Shown here: piece after piece, positions 24,082 to 34,267 of the stretch
How positions within the stretch are numbered: position 1 is the stretch's first letter
Layout of the letters: every line of letters starts with the position of its first letter
Assembly: GCA_963697705.1 (NCBI GenBank)
Contig: CAVOPA010000017.1
Coordinates: 310,001 to 374,000, forward strand
Length of the DNA: 64,000 bases
Direction of reading: 5' to 3'
Source: CAVUCH01 sp963697705
Lineage (GTDB): Bacteria; Acidobacteriota; Vicinamibacteria; Vicinamibacterales; JAENWD01
Position numbers and translations under genes: made by a program
Notes under the pieces: model-generated
Database searches by the model: none
Told to the model about the DNA's origin: nothing
Seen by the model: the letters and a program-made list of their open reading frames with translations, nothing else

Positions 24082-25317
24082 GTGGCACGCAGGGAACGCT
24101 ACGTTGTTGGACTCGACGTCGGCACCTCGAAGGTGGCGGCGATCGTCGGCGAGATGCTCGACGACGGCAGCCTCGATGTCGTCGGCATTGGCGTTGCCGA
24201 GTCGCACGGGATCCGCCGCGGGGTCGTCGTCAACCTCGAGGCTGCGGTCGAATCGATCAAGAAGGCCATCGAGGAAGCGGAGCTCACGGCCGGCGTCGAG
24301 ATCGACCTCGTGCACCTTGCGGTGGCCGGCCCTCACATCAAGGGCTTCAACAGTCGCGGCGTGATCGCGGTCGCGGGTAAGAGCCGCGAGATCACGCGGG
24401 ACGACGTGCGGCGGGCAATCGACGCCGCGAAGGCGGTGTCATTGCCCAATGGACGCGAGATCCTGCACGTGCTGCCGCAGGACTTCGTGGTCGACGAGCA
24501 GGATGGCATCGGCGCACCGGTCGGTATGACCGGTACCCGGCTCGAGGTGAACGTCCACATCGTCACGACGAGCGCAACGGCCATCCAGAACATCATCTCG
24601 TGCGTGAACCGCGCCGGCGTGCGGGTTGCCGAGAGCGTGATCGAGCAGATTGCTGCCGGCGAAGCGGTGCTGACGGGCGACGAGAAGGAGCTCGGGGTGG
24701 CCCTCGTCGACATCGGCGGCGGCACGACCGACATCGCGATTTTCGAACGTGGCAGCCTCTGGCACACCGCCGTCATCGGCGTCGGCGGCGATCACTTCAC
24801 CAACGACATCGCGGTCGGCCTTCGCATGCCGATCCCGGATGCCGAGAAGCTGAAACGCAAGTGCGGCTGCGCGCTCACGGCGATGGTGGACGAAGACGAA
24901 ACCATGGAAGTCGCCAGCGTTGGCGGCCGGCGGCCGCGCGTGATGCCGCGCCGCATTCTCTCGGAAATCCTGCAGCCGCGAGCCGAGGAGATCTTCCACC
25001 TGGTGTGGGACGAGATCCGCCGTGCGGGCTACGAGAAGTCCCTCAACTCCGGGATCGTGCTCACGGGCGGCGGTGCCATTCTCGAGGGCCTGCCCGAGAT
25101 CGCGGAGCAGATATTCGATCTGCCCATCCGGCGCGGGGCGCCGGTGGGCGTTGGCGGTCTCGCCGACCACGTCAACAGTCCCGCCTACGCGTCGGCGGTG
25201 GGACTGACACTGTTCGCACAACGCAGTCAGGTGGCCGATGGCGGCCGCACGGCTGGCGTCGGTGCGTTCGCACGAATCACGGGACGGCTCGGATCGCTGT
25301 TCCGTGAATTCTTCTAG
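24082..25317 (+). CDS. ftsA: Cell division actin-like protein FtsA
   Basis: The 411-residue actin-fold ATPase shows VVGLDVGTSKVAAIVGEM (phosphate 1), the inserted 1C domain (SHGIRRGVVVNLEAAVESIK onward), phosphate 2 VALVDIGGGTTDIAIFE and the adenosine motif SGIVLTGGGAILEGL, ending in the amphipathic membrane-binding helix RLGSLFREFF. It tethers FtsZ to the membrane. The GTG at 24082 has AGGAGG 4 nt upstream and is preferred over an ATG at 24058 that has no ribosome site. ftsZ follows 30 nt later. Confidence 0.95.
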   Translation: MARRERYVVGLDVGTSKVAAIVGEMLDDGSLDVVGIGVAESHGIRRGVVVNLEAAVESIKKAIEEAELTAGVEIDLVHLAVAGPHIKGFNSRGVIAVAGKSREITRDDVRRAIDAAKAVSLPNGREILHVLPQDFVVDEQDGIGAPVGMTGTRLEVNVHIVTTSATAIQNIISCVNRAGVRVAESVIEQIAAGEAVLTGDEKELGVALVDIGGGTTDIAIFERGSLWHTAVIGVGGDHFTNDIAVGLRMPIPDAEKLKRKCGCALTAMVDEDETMEVASVGGRRPRVMPRRILSEILQPRAEEIFHLVWDEIRRAGYEKSLNSGIVLTGGGAILEGLPEIAEQIFDLPIRRGAPVGVGGLADHVNSPAYASAVGLTLFAQRSQVADGGRTAGVGAFARITGRLGSLFREFF

Positions 25318-25347
25318 GGCTCGGGTTGGGTATGGGGGGAGGCGTTG

Positions 25348-26616
25348 ATGTCGGAAATGTACCGTTCCGTGCCGGCGGTGCGTGATCTCGTGGCTGACCA
25401 TCCGAAGGAGATGCGGCTGATGCTGGAGGAAGAGCGGCGCGCGGGCGCGCGCATCAAGGTCATCGGCGTAGGCGGCGGCGGCGGCAACGCCGTGAGTCGC
25501 ATGGTGCAGGCTGGCTTCGATGGTGTCGAGTTCATCGTCGCCAACACCGACCTGCAAGCGCTGCACGTGAACCCCGCGCCGGTCAAGCTGCAGATCGGCA
25601 GCAAGCTGACGAAGGGCCTGGGCGCGGGGGCCGACCCGAACGTGGGCCGGCACGCGGCGCTCGAAGACACCGAGAAGCTGATCCAGGCGCTCGATGGCGC
25701 CGACATGGTGTTCGTCACCACGGGACTCGGCGGCGGCACCGGTACCGGCGCCGCGCCCGTGATCGCCAGCCTCGCCAGCGAGCTCGGCGCGCTCACGATC
25801 GCGGTCGTGACCAAGCCGTTCAAGTTCGAAGGCAGGAAGCGCCAGACGCAGGCCGAGGCGGGCCTCGAGGCGCTGCGCGACTGCGTCGACACCGTGATTA
25901 CGATCCCGAACGAGCGGCTGCTGTCGATCATCAACCGCAACACCACCTTCAACCAGGCCTTCGGCACCGCAGACGATGTGCTGCGGCAGGCGATACAGGG
26001 GATTTCGGACTTGATCCTCGTCCCCGGGCTGATCAACCTCGACTTCGCCGACGTGAAGACCATCATGGCCGGCATGGGCCTGGCGACCATGGGCACGGGC
26101 ATCGCGGAGGGAGAGAACCGCGCGATGGAAGCCGCCAAGCGCGCCATCTCGAGCCCGCTCCTCGAAGGCGCCTCCGTCGAAGGTGCTCGTGGCGTCATCA
26201 TCAACGTCACCGGAGGGCCCGACCTCTCGCTGATTGAAGTCAGCGAGGCATCGTCCATCATCCAGGAGGCCGCCCACGAGGACGCGAACATCATCTTCGG
26301 CGCGGTGATCGATGCCGCGCTGGAGCAGCGCGTGAAGATCACGGTCATCGCCACCGGCTTCGATCGCGCCGGCGCGATGCGCTCGCCGTCCGCCACAGCC
26401 AGCCAGACACCCGTGGACCTGCACGACTACACGACGCGCCTGCGTGCGCCCGCGCAATCGATCGATGTGGCCGCCACCTCCCGCGGCGCCTTCGCGCGCC
26501 GGCCCTCGCTCGATCTCCCGGCGGCTCTCGCCGCAGGCGCCGAAGATCAGGTGCTCAGGGACGACGGCGCGGGTGCGTTCGACGTGCCGGCATTTCTCCG
26601 GCGACAGTCGGAATAG
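25348..26616 (+). CDS. ftsZ: Cell division protein FtsZ
   Basis: The 422-residue tubulin homologue has an N-terminal extension of about 35 residues, then IKVIGVGGGGGNAVSRM, the T4 tubulin signature GGGTGTG at 128-134, NADFYDDI-equivalent GLINLDFADVKTIMAGMG, and a spacer ending in the conserved C-terminal peptide FDVPAFLRRQSE (411-422) that binds FtsA. It forms the Z-ring. ATG at 25348 has GGAGG 5 nt upstream. Last gene of the dcw cluster; a short hairpin follows the stop at once. Confidence 0.97.
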   Translation: MSEMYRSVPAVRDLVADHPKEMRLMLEEERRAGARIKVIGVGGGGGNAVSRMVQAGFDGVEFIVANTDLQALHVNPAPVKLQIGSKLTKGLGAGADPNVGRHAALEDTEKLIQALDGADMVFVTTGLGGGTGTGAAPVIASLASELGALTIAVVTKPFKFEGRKRQTQAEAGLEALRDCVDTVITIPNERLLSIINRNTTFNQAFGTADDVLRQAIQGISDLILVPGLINLDFADVKTIMAGMGLATMGTGIAEGENRAMEAAKRAISSPLLEGASVEGARGVIINVTGGPDLSLIEVSEASSIIQEAAHEDANIIFGAVIDAALEQRVKITVIATGFDRAGAMRSPSATASQTPVDLHDYTTRLRAPAQSIDVAATSRGAFARRPSLDLPAALAAGAEDQVLRDDGAGAFDVPAFLRRQSE

Positions 26617-26632
26617 CGACGGGCGGCCGTCG
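26617..26632 (+). terminator. Hairpin directly after the ftsZ stop
   Basis: CGACGG-GCGG-CCGTCG forms a perfect 6-bp stem starting at the base after the ftsZ stop codon. A second, perfect 20-bp palindrome centred on GT (26733-26752, arms GCCGGGACC) lies 100 nt further on. Neither has a T-run. Together they may end the dcw transcript and the convergent small gene. Confidence 0.4.
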
Positions 26633-26968
26633 TGCGTTGAGCAAGTAGACGCCTCGGACCCGGGCCTGCCGGCGCCGCAGCGCCAGCACCGTTGTGGCGG
26701 CCCGGCACAATTCAGCTGCTCCCCCACCCGGCGCCGGGACCGTGGTCCCGGCGGTACCACCCGTGTTCGCGTTCGCCGTGACCGCCCGCACGACACCGCT
26801 GCCGCTCGAGACTGGCCTGGCCGCGGCAGCTGTGCCTGTGGCGGAAGACGGCGGACGCCCGGCATGCCTTGGTCTGCTGCCCGTGTCGGCGCAGGACGCC
26901 GTTCTGCCGGCAGTGCTGGCGTTCATCGTGTGTCTCGTCCCGCCGCAGCGAGTGCGCATGTGGGTACG
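26617..26968. other. Gene-free stretch between ftsZ and the SpoVG-like gene
   Basis: Several frames stay open on both strands here (for example 26694-27008 on plus and 26555-26959 on minus) but none has a ribosome site, a recognisable domain or coding-like composition that the others lack. I treat the stretch as intergenic and note only the two hairpins. Confidence 0.5.
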
Positions 26969-27271
26969 TCAACTCGCGACCGCGGCGGTGGCCTCGTGCT
27001 CCTGGTAGGCCTGGAGGATCAAATCCCGAACGCGCTCCTGTGCCGTCGCGTCCGCCGCGGGGCGCAGCAACGCGAAGCTGCGACGCTCGCCGTTGACGCT
27101 GTACTGCCGTGCGGGGAACGTCACGTTGCGCGAGCCGCCGCTTCGGCGTTCCCAAATCCCGAAGCCAATCAGCTTCAGTCCCTCGAGCACTCCGTCGGTG
27201 AAATGCAGTTCGGCGTCAGCCAGCTTGCCTGGAGGGTTGCCCTTGTCGTTCGGCGTGATCTTGACCACCAT
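26969..27271 (-). CDS. Small SpoVG-like protein
   Basis: The 100-residue protein has the beta-strand layout of SpoVG-type RNA/DNA-binding proteins: an initial strand (KLADAELHFTDGVLEGLKLI), a central NVTFPARQYSVNGERRSF in place of the SpoVG FVAMPSKR hairpin, and a C-terminal helix RVRDLILQAYQEH. Overall identity to SpoVG is low, so the family call is tentative; the gene itself is well supported by GGAGG 5 nt before the ATG at 27271. SpoVG proteins act in septation and RNA binding, which would suit a place next to ftsZ, but this is inference. It is convergent with ftsZ. Confidence 0.7.
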   Translation of the reverse strand: MVVKITPNDKGNPPGKLADAELHFTDGVLEGLKLIGFGIWERRSGGSRNVTFPARQYSVNGERRSFALLRPAADATAQERVRDLILQAYQEHEATAAVAS

Positions 27272-27468
27272 GTCGGCCTCCGATGTGCGGGCCCACGCCC
27301 GGAGAGGGCGGGCCCGGTTTGGCGGAGTGGAGGGCAAGGCCGCTGCCGGACGAGGAAGGCTGGGCGGCGTGCCCTGAAGTGAATGTGGGTGCTGGAGTTC
27401 GGCGACGAGGGCTCGGGCGGGTGCGCAGGGCGTGACAGAGCGGGAGCGCGGGAGGGAACCGGTCGTTG

Positions 27469-27849
27469 CTAGTCGTCGACCAGGATGACGTGAGCAATCG
27501 CGACCGTCTGGGCGTGGGTGATGGTCAACAGGGCGCGTTTCGCACCCAGCCGTGCGAAGTGGCGTCCAGCCGCACCGTGAAACCGCAGTTGCGGTGGACC
27601 GCCGCGACGAAACACTTCGATGTCTCGCCAGAGCACACCCTGCGAATGCCCGGTGCCGATCGCTTTCATGCCGGCCTCCTTCGCCGCGAACCGCCCGGCA
27701 ACGTGCGGCACGGGGTCCTTGCGTCGCCGGCAATAGGCCAGTTCCTCGTCGGTGAGGATGCGCGACAGGAAGCGATCGCCGTACCGTTCGATGGCGGCTG
27801 CGATCCGAGGGAGGTCGGTGGCGTCCAAACCGATGCCCACGATGGTCAT
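27469..27849 (-). CDS. acpS: Holo-[acyl-carrier-protein] synthase
   Basis: The 126-residue phosphopantetheinyl transferase has GIGLDATDLPRI with the Mg-binding Asp9 and the RFAAKEAGMKAIGTG motif with Glu58, plus the closing LLTITHAQTVAIAHVIL strand pattern. It moves 4'-phosphopantetheine from CoA to apo-ACP. Length and order are normal. The ATG at 27849 has no Shine-Dalgarno, but TAGAGT ends 6 nt before it, so the mRNA may be leaderless. Divergent from pgeF. Confidence 0.94.
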   Translation of the reverse strand: MTIVGIGLDATDLPRIAAAIERYGDRFLSRILTDEELAYCRRRKDPVPHVAGRFAAKEAGMKAIGTGHSQGVLWRDIEVFRRGGPPQLRFHGAAGRHFARLGAKRALLTITHAQTVAIAHVILVDD

Positions 27850-27855
27850 CGCGCT

Positions 27856-27861
27856 ACTCTA
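27856..27861 (-). promoter_or_regulatory. -10 box (TAGAGT) 6 nt before acpS, leaderless layout
   Basis: TAGAGT lies on the minus strand and is separated from the acpS ATG by AGCGCG. No Shine-Dalgarno exists between them. One of several such sites in the window. Confidence 0.35.
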
Positions 27862-27921
27862 CAATGTGAGCCGACCCCGTGACACCATGCTGTCTCGGCC
27901 CGCTGTCCTGACCTGTTTCCA

Positions 27922-28707
27922 ATGTCGTCCGCGACCCGCCCCGTGCCGCCCTCATTACCCCCTGAGTTCATGTGGACCGAGCAGCCGTGGGGCTTACTGC
28001 TCCAATCAGTGCCGCTCGCGGAAATCGCGATCCATGGCTGGACGACCCGCGAGCTCGCCATTGTGCCGCGGGCTGCGTGCGAGGCCGAGTGGCATCAGCT
28101 TGCCGCCGTCGCTGGTGTCGAGCGGGGGTCGCTCGCGGCCGTCCACCAGGTCCATGGCGCGTCGGTGGTCGCCGCGCACGTCGGCACCGCCGAGCGGCCG
28201 CGCGCCGACGGACTCGTCAGCCGCGATCCGTCGATATTGCTCACCGTCCGTGTCGCCGACTGCGCGGCGCTGCTCATTGCGGACCGGCGCCTCGGCACGG
28301 TGGCCGCGGTGCATGCGGGCTGGCGCGGCACGGCCGCCGGGATCGCCGGGGCCGCTGTGGCGCGGTTGCGCGAGCTGCATGGCAGCCACCCGAACGACCT
28401 GGCCGCCGCGCTCGGGCCGAGCATCGGGCCGTGCTGCTACACGGTCGGGCCGGAACTGATAGACGCATTTGGCGCGAGCGGCCACAGCGACGCGGACGTC
28501 GATCGTTGGTTCCGCCGGGGTGATGGGCTGCACCTCGATCTCTGGGCGGCGAACCGCGATCAGCTCGCGGCCGCCGGGGTTCGCCCTTCGTCAATTTTTG
28601 TGAGCGGCCTCTGTACCGCCTGCCATCCGGAGTGGTTCTACTCGCACCGGCGGGAGGGGGCGGCCGCCGGCCGGCTCGCAGCATTCATCCGTGCGCCGGC
28701 GCGCTGA
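27922..28707 (+). CDS. pgeF: Peptidoglycan editing factor / purine nucleoside phosphorylase (YfiH, laccase domain)
   Basis: The 261-residue DUF152 protein has the metal site motifs VHQVHGASV, VRVADCAALLIADR, VAAVHAGWRGTAAGI and GPSIGPCCYTVG, ending in GLCTACHPEWFYSHRREG. Family members cleave purine nucleosides (and were named for copper oxidase activity); in E. coli YfiH prevents misincorporation into peptidoglycan. ATG at 27922 was chosen at the first start in frame; the conserved part begins about 40 residues later, so the true start may be further in. Convergent with the zinc-ribbon gene. Confidence 0.9.
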   Translation: MSSATRPVPPSLPPEFMWTEQPWGLLLQSVPLAEIAIHGWTTRELAIVPRAACEAEWHQLAAVAGVERGSLAAVHQVHGASVVAAHVGTAERPRADGLVSRDPSILLTVRVADCAALLIADRRLGTVAAVHAGWRGTAAGIAGAAVARLRELHGSHPNDLAAALGPSIGPCCYTVGPELIDAFGASGHSDADVDRWFRRGDGLHLDLWAANRDQLAAAGVRPSSIFVSGLCTACHPEWFYSHRREGAAAGRLAAFIRAPAR

Positions 28708-28738
28708 TTGGGCGATTCTGCATCGATGCCGGCGGCGA

Positions 28739-29473
28739 TCAGGCGGGCGCGCTGCCAGTAGACGAGTGCAGCGAGGGGTGGTAGAGGATTCGTGTGCAGC
28801 TCTCACACTGCACGACCTCCTCGCGGCGCCTGACGTCCTGATCGATCTGCGGTCTGACGCGCACGTGACACACGCTGCAGAGGCCGCCCAGCACCGCCGC
28901 CACCGCCGGGCTCTTGCGGCCGCGCGACACGGTGTCGAAGACGGCGTAAGCGCGCGGCGAGATCCGGGCGACCAGCGCCTGACGCTGGCGCGCAAGCTCC
29001 TCGAGGGAGCCTTCGGAGCGCCGCCGCTCCGCCTCGATCGTCTGCTTCTGAGTGGTCACCGAGCGCTCGGCGTCCTTCATTCCCGCCTCGGCTGCCGTGA
29101 TCGAGGCGTTGATGTCGTCAAGGGCCAGCATGTTCTCGAGGATCCGATCCTCCAGCCGCTTGATTTCTTCGTCGGCCATCTGGATCTCGTGCTGGAGGGC
29201 GTGGTACTCGCGGTTGGTCTTCACCTCGATGGTCTGGTCGAGAAACTTCGACCGGCGCGCCCGGATCGCCGCAAGGTCCTTGTCCAGAGTTCGGCGCTCG
29301 GTCTCGCTCTCGATCTTCAGGGCGCGTGCCGAGGCGAGGGCCGCCTCCGCGGCGGCCAGCTGCGCGTCGAGGCCGGCGATCCGTTGTGGCGTGGTCACGA
29401 CGAGCCGGCGCGCCTCCTCGGCGGCCGTATCGAGTTGCTGGAGGGCGATGAGGTGATCGAGGTCCTGGGACAT
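28739..29473 (-). CDS. Coiled-coil protein with C4 zinc ribbon (DUF164/CdsZ-like)
   Basis: The 244-residue protein consists of a long antiparallel coiled coil (about residues 3-170, heptads rich in E, R, A and L) followed by a C-terminal zinc ribbon with two CxxC pairs, in GLCSVCHVRVRP and VVQCESCTRILY. This is the zf-RING_7 (DUF164) family, widespread and mostly unstudied, with proposed roles in nucleic-acid binding or scaffolding. Family assignment is firm, function unknown. It lies behind a rho-independent terminator that ends the upstream FMN reductase transcript, so it needs its own promoter, which I could not identify. Confidence 0.88.
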   Translation of the reverse strand: MSQDLDHLIALQQLDTAAEEARRLVVTTPQRIAGLDAQLAAAEAALASARALKIESETERRTLDKDLAAIRARRSKFLDQTIEVKTNREYHALQHEIQMADEEIKRLEDRILENMLALDDINASITAAEAGMKDAERSVTTQKQTIEAERRRSEGSLEELARQRQALVARISPRAYAVFDTVSRGRKSPAVAAVLGGLCSVCHVRVRPQIDQDVRRREEVVQCESCTRILYHPSLHSSTGSAPA

Positions 29474-29541
29474 GTCTCACGCGATGCGAGCGGCGCGACG
29501 ACCCGCACGGCGCACCGGCGCCGCCAGATCACCGCACCAAC

Positions 29542-29568
29542 AAAAAAGGCCCCGCATTCGCGGAGCCT
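29542..29568 (-). terminator. Rho-independent terminator
   Basis: On the minus strand GGCTCCGC-GAAT-GCGGGGCC forms an 8-bp stem (one G-T pair) followed by six T. It lies about 150 nt past the stop of the FMN reductase gene and ends that transcript. This is the only canonical intrinsic terminator I found in the window. Confidence 0.85.
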
Positions 29569-29718
29569 GTGTGTGGCACGTGGTTCAACTTGCGGATGCG
29601 CGCGGCGCGGTGCATAGGGGGGAACTGTATCACACGGGCTCCGGCCCTCTCCTCCGGACAGCCCAGCCCGCGGGTCGACGCGGACGAGTGCCGTGACGCG
29701 CGCAGTGACGCCCTGTTC

Positions 29719-30393
29719 CTATTCCGCCGTGACCTTGGTCGATTCGACGCGATCGGTCACCGCGGTCGGTTGTTCGCCGAGGAACTCGACCCACTGCTTC
29801 TTCAAGGCGGGGTAGTGCTTGGCGGCTTCGACCAGGTCGAGGAAGCAGTCGATCGTGCCCTCGAACTGCTGTTGGAGCCGCGCGTTGACCAGGCGCTCGT
29901 CCTGCCCGAATGCCTCGTGCGCCTGCGCGAGCGAGAACATGTCGGGATATACCCGCGCACCGAGATGTTCCAGCGGGACGCGCAGCGCCCAGAGCCCGCG
30001 GTTTCCTCCGGCCATGGAGGGCGACGCGGACATCAACAGCGCCTGCCGGCCGTTGAACGGCTGGGGCCGGTAACGCGACACCCAGTCGATCGTGTTCTTG
30101 AGCACGCCCGGCATCGACGCGTTGTACTCGGGGGAGGCGATGAGGAAGGCGTCGGCTTCGAGCAGCCGCTCGCGCAGGAGGCGTGCGCCGCGCGGGATCC
30201 CCTCTTCCAACTCGAAGTCGCCGTCGTACGACGGGCACGAGAAATGGCTCATCAGCGCGTAGTCCGCGGTCGCTCCCTTTTCTTCGACGACTGACGCGGC
30301 GAGCCTCGCCAGCTGCGCGTTCACCGACTCGGCGCGCAACGACGCTGCAAAGACCAGCACCCTGATGGGCGTTCGGCCCTTGTCATCACTCAT
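29719..30393 (-). CDS. NAD(P)H-dependent FMN reductase family protein
   Basis: The 224-residue flavodoxin-fold protein has the FMN phosphate loop VFAASLRAESVNAQLA near residues 14-29 and the family motif SPEYNASMPGVLKNTIDWVSR. Members reduce FMN, quinones, azo dyes or chromate with NAD(P)H. The C-terminal extension of about 40 residues beyond the core is longer than in minimal members. ATG at 30393 has GAGGAGG 6 nt upstream; the longer open frame upstream runs into the tRNA and is not used. Cytoplasmic; role probably redox stress defence. Confidence 0.9.
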   Translation of the reverse strand: MSDDKGRTPIRVLVFAASLRAESVNAQLARLAASVVEEKGATADYALMSHFSCPSYDGDFELEEGIPRGARLLRERLLEADAFLIASPEYNASMPGVLKNTIDWVSRYRPQPFNGRQALLMSASPSMAGGNRGLWALRVPLEHLGARVYPDMFSLAQAHEAFGQDERLVNARLQQQFEGTIDCFLDLVEAAKHYPALKKQWVEFLGEQPTAVTDRVESTKVTAE

Positions 30394-30504
30394 GGCAACC
30401 CTCCTCAACCAGGCGGACGCGACGCCCGACCGCGAGCGCGGATGCACGACGCAAGCCGGAGGGGATGTCTGACTGGCCGAAGCGCCCCACGGGCGAGGCG
30501 AGGC

Positions 30505-30580
30505 TGGTGGGCCCACCAGGATTCGAACCTGGAACCGACCGATTATGAGCCGGTCGCTCTAACCGTTGAGCTATGGGCCC
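30505..30580 (-). tRNA. tRNA with CAT anticodon (Ile2 or elongator Met)
   Basis: The minus strand folds into a full cloverleaf: acceptor GGGCCCA/TGGGCCC, D arm GCTC-GAGC, anticodon stem ACCGG/TCGGT with loop CTCATAA, T arm CCAGG-TTCGAAT-CCTGG, discriminator A and an encoded CCA. The anticodon is CAT. The CTCATAA loop context and lack of initiator features (position 1 pairs normally) argue against tRNA-fMet; between tRNA-Ile2 (lysidine-modified) and elongator tRNA-Met I lean to Ile2, but this needs a TilS-determinant check. Confidence 0.95.
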
Positions 30581-30665
30581 TCACGAATGCCGGATGCGGA
30601 TGCCGGATGCCTCGAGCCGAACGCGAATGCCGAATCTCGGATTGAGCAGCATAGCCCGAATCGAG
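30581..30665. repeat. Low-complexity intergenic repeat (GAATGCCGGATGC type)
   Basis: Next to the tRNA lies a patch with repeated GAATGCCG / GGATGCCGGATGC / GCCGAATCTCGG words. Similar word-repeats occur at 44608-44675 and 47108-47170, always between genes. They look like a genome-wide family of degenerate intergenic repeats. No coding capacity. Confidence 0.5.
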
Positions 30666-30724
30666 CAGCGCAGAGTGTTCCGCACTCCCACGTCCGAGAT
30701 CCTGCATACGACAGAACGTCGCCG

Positions 30725-32428
<1,704 letters not shown>

Positions 32429-32491
32429 GGGTCGCCTCCTTCGCAATACACATGATGAAAAGCCCCCGCGAGCGCCTGCGCCGGTTGGTGG

Positions 32492-34267
32492 CTACCACTG
32501 TTCGGCCCCGAGCGCCTCGATGCGGCGCTTGAGGTCGATCTTCTGCAATCCGAGCTGCTCGATGCGCGCAGCACCGCCGGGCGCAGCTTCCTGCTGCAGC
32601 CGGTCGATCTCGCGCTGCAGCGCCGCCCGCTCCCGGTCGTAGCGCAGGAGCCGCAACGCCCGCACGCAATCGTCGGCCGGGGCGGAACGGGTCGGATCGG
32701 CGCCGATGCTGGTCACCAGCTGCGCCTCCTGCTCGTTTAGACGCTCCAACAGCCGTATTGGTACCTGTTCGGCTGTCGCCCCATTCAGGCCCCGCGCGGT
32801 CTCGAAGACCCGTCGCGCCGCCAGGGCGTGCAAATCCTCGTCCTCGAGCGACCCGAGGGCGGCCAGCGCAGTCGCCGGTTCGTGCACCAGGGCCCAGATC
32901 AGGCCCCGCTCGGCCGGCTTGATCGTGAAAGCGACCGGCACTTCCCGGTCGGTCAGCGTCGTGCGCTTCGCCACGGCCGCCTTGCGGATCTCCGCCCGCA
33001 CGACCTCCTCGGTTATGCGGGCCTTGTGGGCCAGCCGATCGGCGAACTGATCGCGCGCGGCGGCATCGGGGATCCTGGCCGCAACCGCCAGCATCGCCTG
33101 CAAGAACCCGCGACGTCCCTCGTCCGAACCCAGGTCGTGCTGCCGGGACGCGCGGTCGAGCAGGAATTCCAGGTACGGCTGCGAGAGCCGCAACTGCTCC
33201 TGGTACGCCTCGCGCCCGTGGCGGCGTACGAACGTGTCCGGATCTTCGCCCGGCGGCAGCAACGCGACGTTCACGGTGAAGCCCTCGCCGACGAGCATCT
33301 CGCACGACCGGACCGCTGCGCCTTCGCCCGCGGCATCGGGATCGAAGCTCAGCACCACCTTGCCGGCGAAGCGGCGCAGCAGCTGGGCCTGTTGCGGCGT
33401 CAGCGCCGTGCCGCACGAGGCGACCACCGCCCCCACGCCCGCCTGCACCAGCTGGGCGAAGTCGAAGTAGCCTTCGACGAGGATCGCGTAGTTTGCCTGG
33501 CGTATCGCCGACTTCGTGAGATTCAACCCGTAGAGCGTGCGGCTCTTGACGTAGATGGCGGTCTCGGGCGAATTCAGGTACTTCGGCTGCTGGTCCGGGT
33601 CCATCGCCCGGGCACCGAAGGCCACGACCGACCCCGAGTCGCGGCAAATGGGCACGACCAACCGGTTCCGGAAGCGGTCGATGGTGTCGCCGCCGTCGCG
33701 CTGCACGACGAGGCCTCCGCGCACGAGCAACGCGAGCGCAAACCCCTGCTGGAGCAAGTGCGCCTTCAACGCCTCGCGTGACGGCGGCGCGTACCCGAGC
33801 CCCAGACGTTCAGCGGTCGCCTGCGCGATGCCGCGATCCGCGAGCTGCTGGCGCGCCCGCGCGCCGGCGGGGCCGGCGAGCTGGCCCGCGAACCAGGCCG
33901 CCGCGACCTCGTGCACCTTCAGCAGGGCCTCGCGCTCCGCCGCATCGCTGCGCTCGCTCCCGTCGCGCGCCAGATCCGGCACGGGGATGCCGAAACGCTG
34001 CGCCAGCATGCGGACGGCGTCGGAGAAGCCCACCTTCTCCTGCAACTCCACGAACTTGAAGACGTCGCCGCCGACGCCGCACCCGAAGCAGTGGAAGAAC
34101 GCCTTCTCACGGTTCACGTGAAAACTCGGCGTCTTCTCGCCGTGGAACGGGCAGAGTCCTTTATAGGTCGCGCCGGATTTCCGGAGCGGTACGTGATCCT
34201 GCACCACCTGCACGATGTCGGCCTGCAGACGCACATCGTCGATGAACGACTGGGGGAAGAGCGGCAT
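32492..34267 (-). CDS. dnaG: DNA primase DnaG
   Basis: The 591-residue primase begins FIDDVRLQADIVQVVQDHV and has the CHC2 zinc finger C39-P-x-H42 ... C60-x2-C63 (GLCPFHGEKTP, FFHCFGCGVGGDVF), then the TOPRIM core with the EGYFDFAQLVQAG and SFDPDAAGEGA acid motifs. The C-terminal helicase-interaction part is short and poorly conserved. It primes lagging-strand synthesis. ATG at 34267 shares one base with the mutS2 stop (TAATG), so the two are coupled. The order dnaG-rpoD is the classical macromolecular synthesis arrangement, 63 nt apart. Confidence 0.96.
   Translation of the reverse strand: MPLFPQSFIDDVRLQADIVQVVQDHVPLRKSGATYKGLCPFHGEKTPSFHVNREKAFFHCFGCGVGGDVFKFVELQEKVGFSDAVRMLAQRFGIPVPDLARDGSERSDAAEREALLKVHEVAAAWFAGQLAGPAGARARQQLADRGIAQATAERLGLGYAPPSREALKAHLLQQGFALALLVRGGLVVQRDGGDTIDRFRNRLVVPICRDSGSVVAFGARAMDPDQQPKYLNSPETAIYVKSRTLYGLNLTKSAIRQANYAILVEGYFDFAQLVQAGVGAVVASCGTALTPQQAQLLRRFAGKVVLSFDPDAAGEGAAVRSCEMLVGEGFTVNVALLPPGEDPDTFVRRHGREAYQEQLRLSQPYLEFLLDRASRQHDLGSDEGRRGFLQAMLAVAARIPDAAARDQFADRLAHKARITEEVVRAEIRKAAVAKRTTLTDREVPVAFTIKPAERGLIWALVHEPATALAALGSLEDEDLHALAARRVFETARGLNGATAEQVPIRLLERLNEQEAQLVTSIGADPTRSAPADDCVRALRLLRYDRERAALQREIDRLQQEAAPGGAARIEQLGLQKIDLKRRIEALGAEQW

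Noticed and set aside
24439..26865. 808-codon minus-strand ORF opposite ftsA/ftsZ
   Set aside because: It mirrors the codon pattern of ftsA and ftsZ, has no domain and no ribosome site; a typical GC-rich antisense shadow.
26555..26959. Minus-strand ORF ending in a VPAPGGG...ALRRRQ segment that resembles a PEP-CTERM sorting tail
   Set aside because: No hydrophobic stretch of the right length, no signal peptide and the frame runs into ftsZ; similarity is superficial.
26694..27008. 104-codon plus-strand ORF after ftsZ
   Set aside because: No ribosome site, Ala/Pro/Val-rich without a domain, and it overlaps the end of the better supported SpoVG-like gene.
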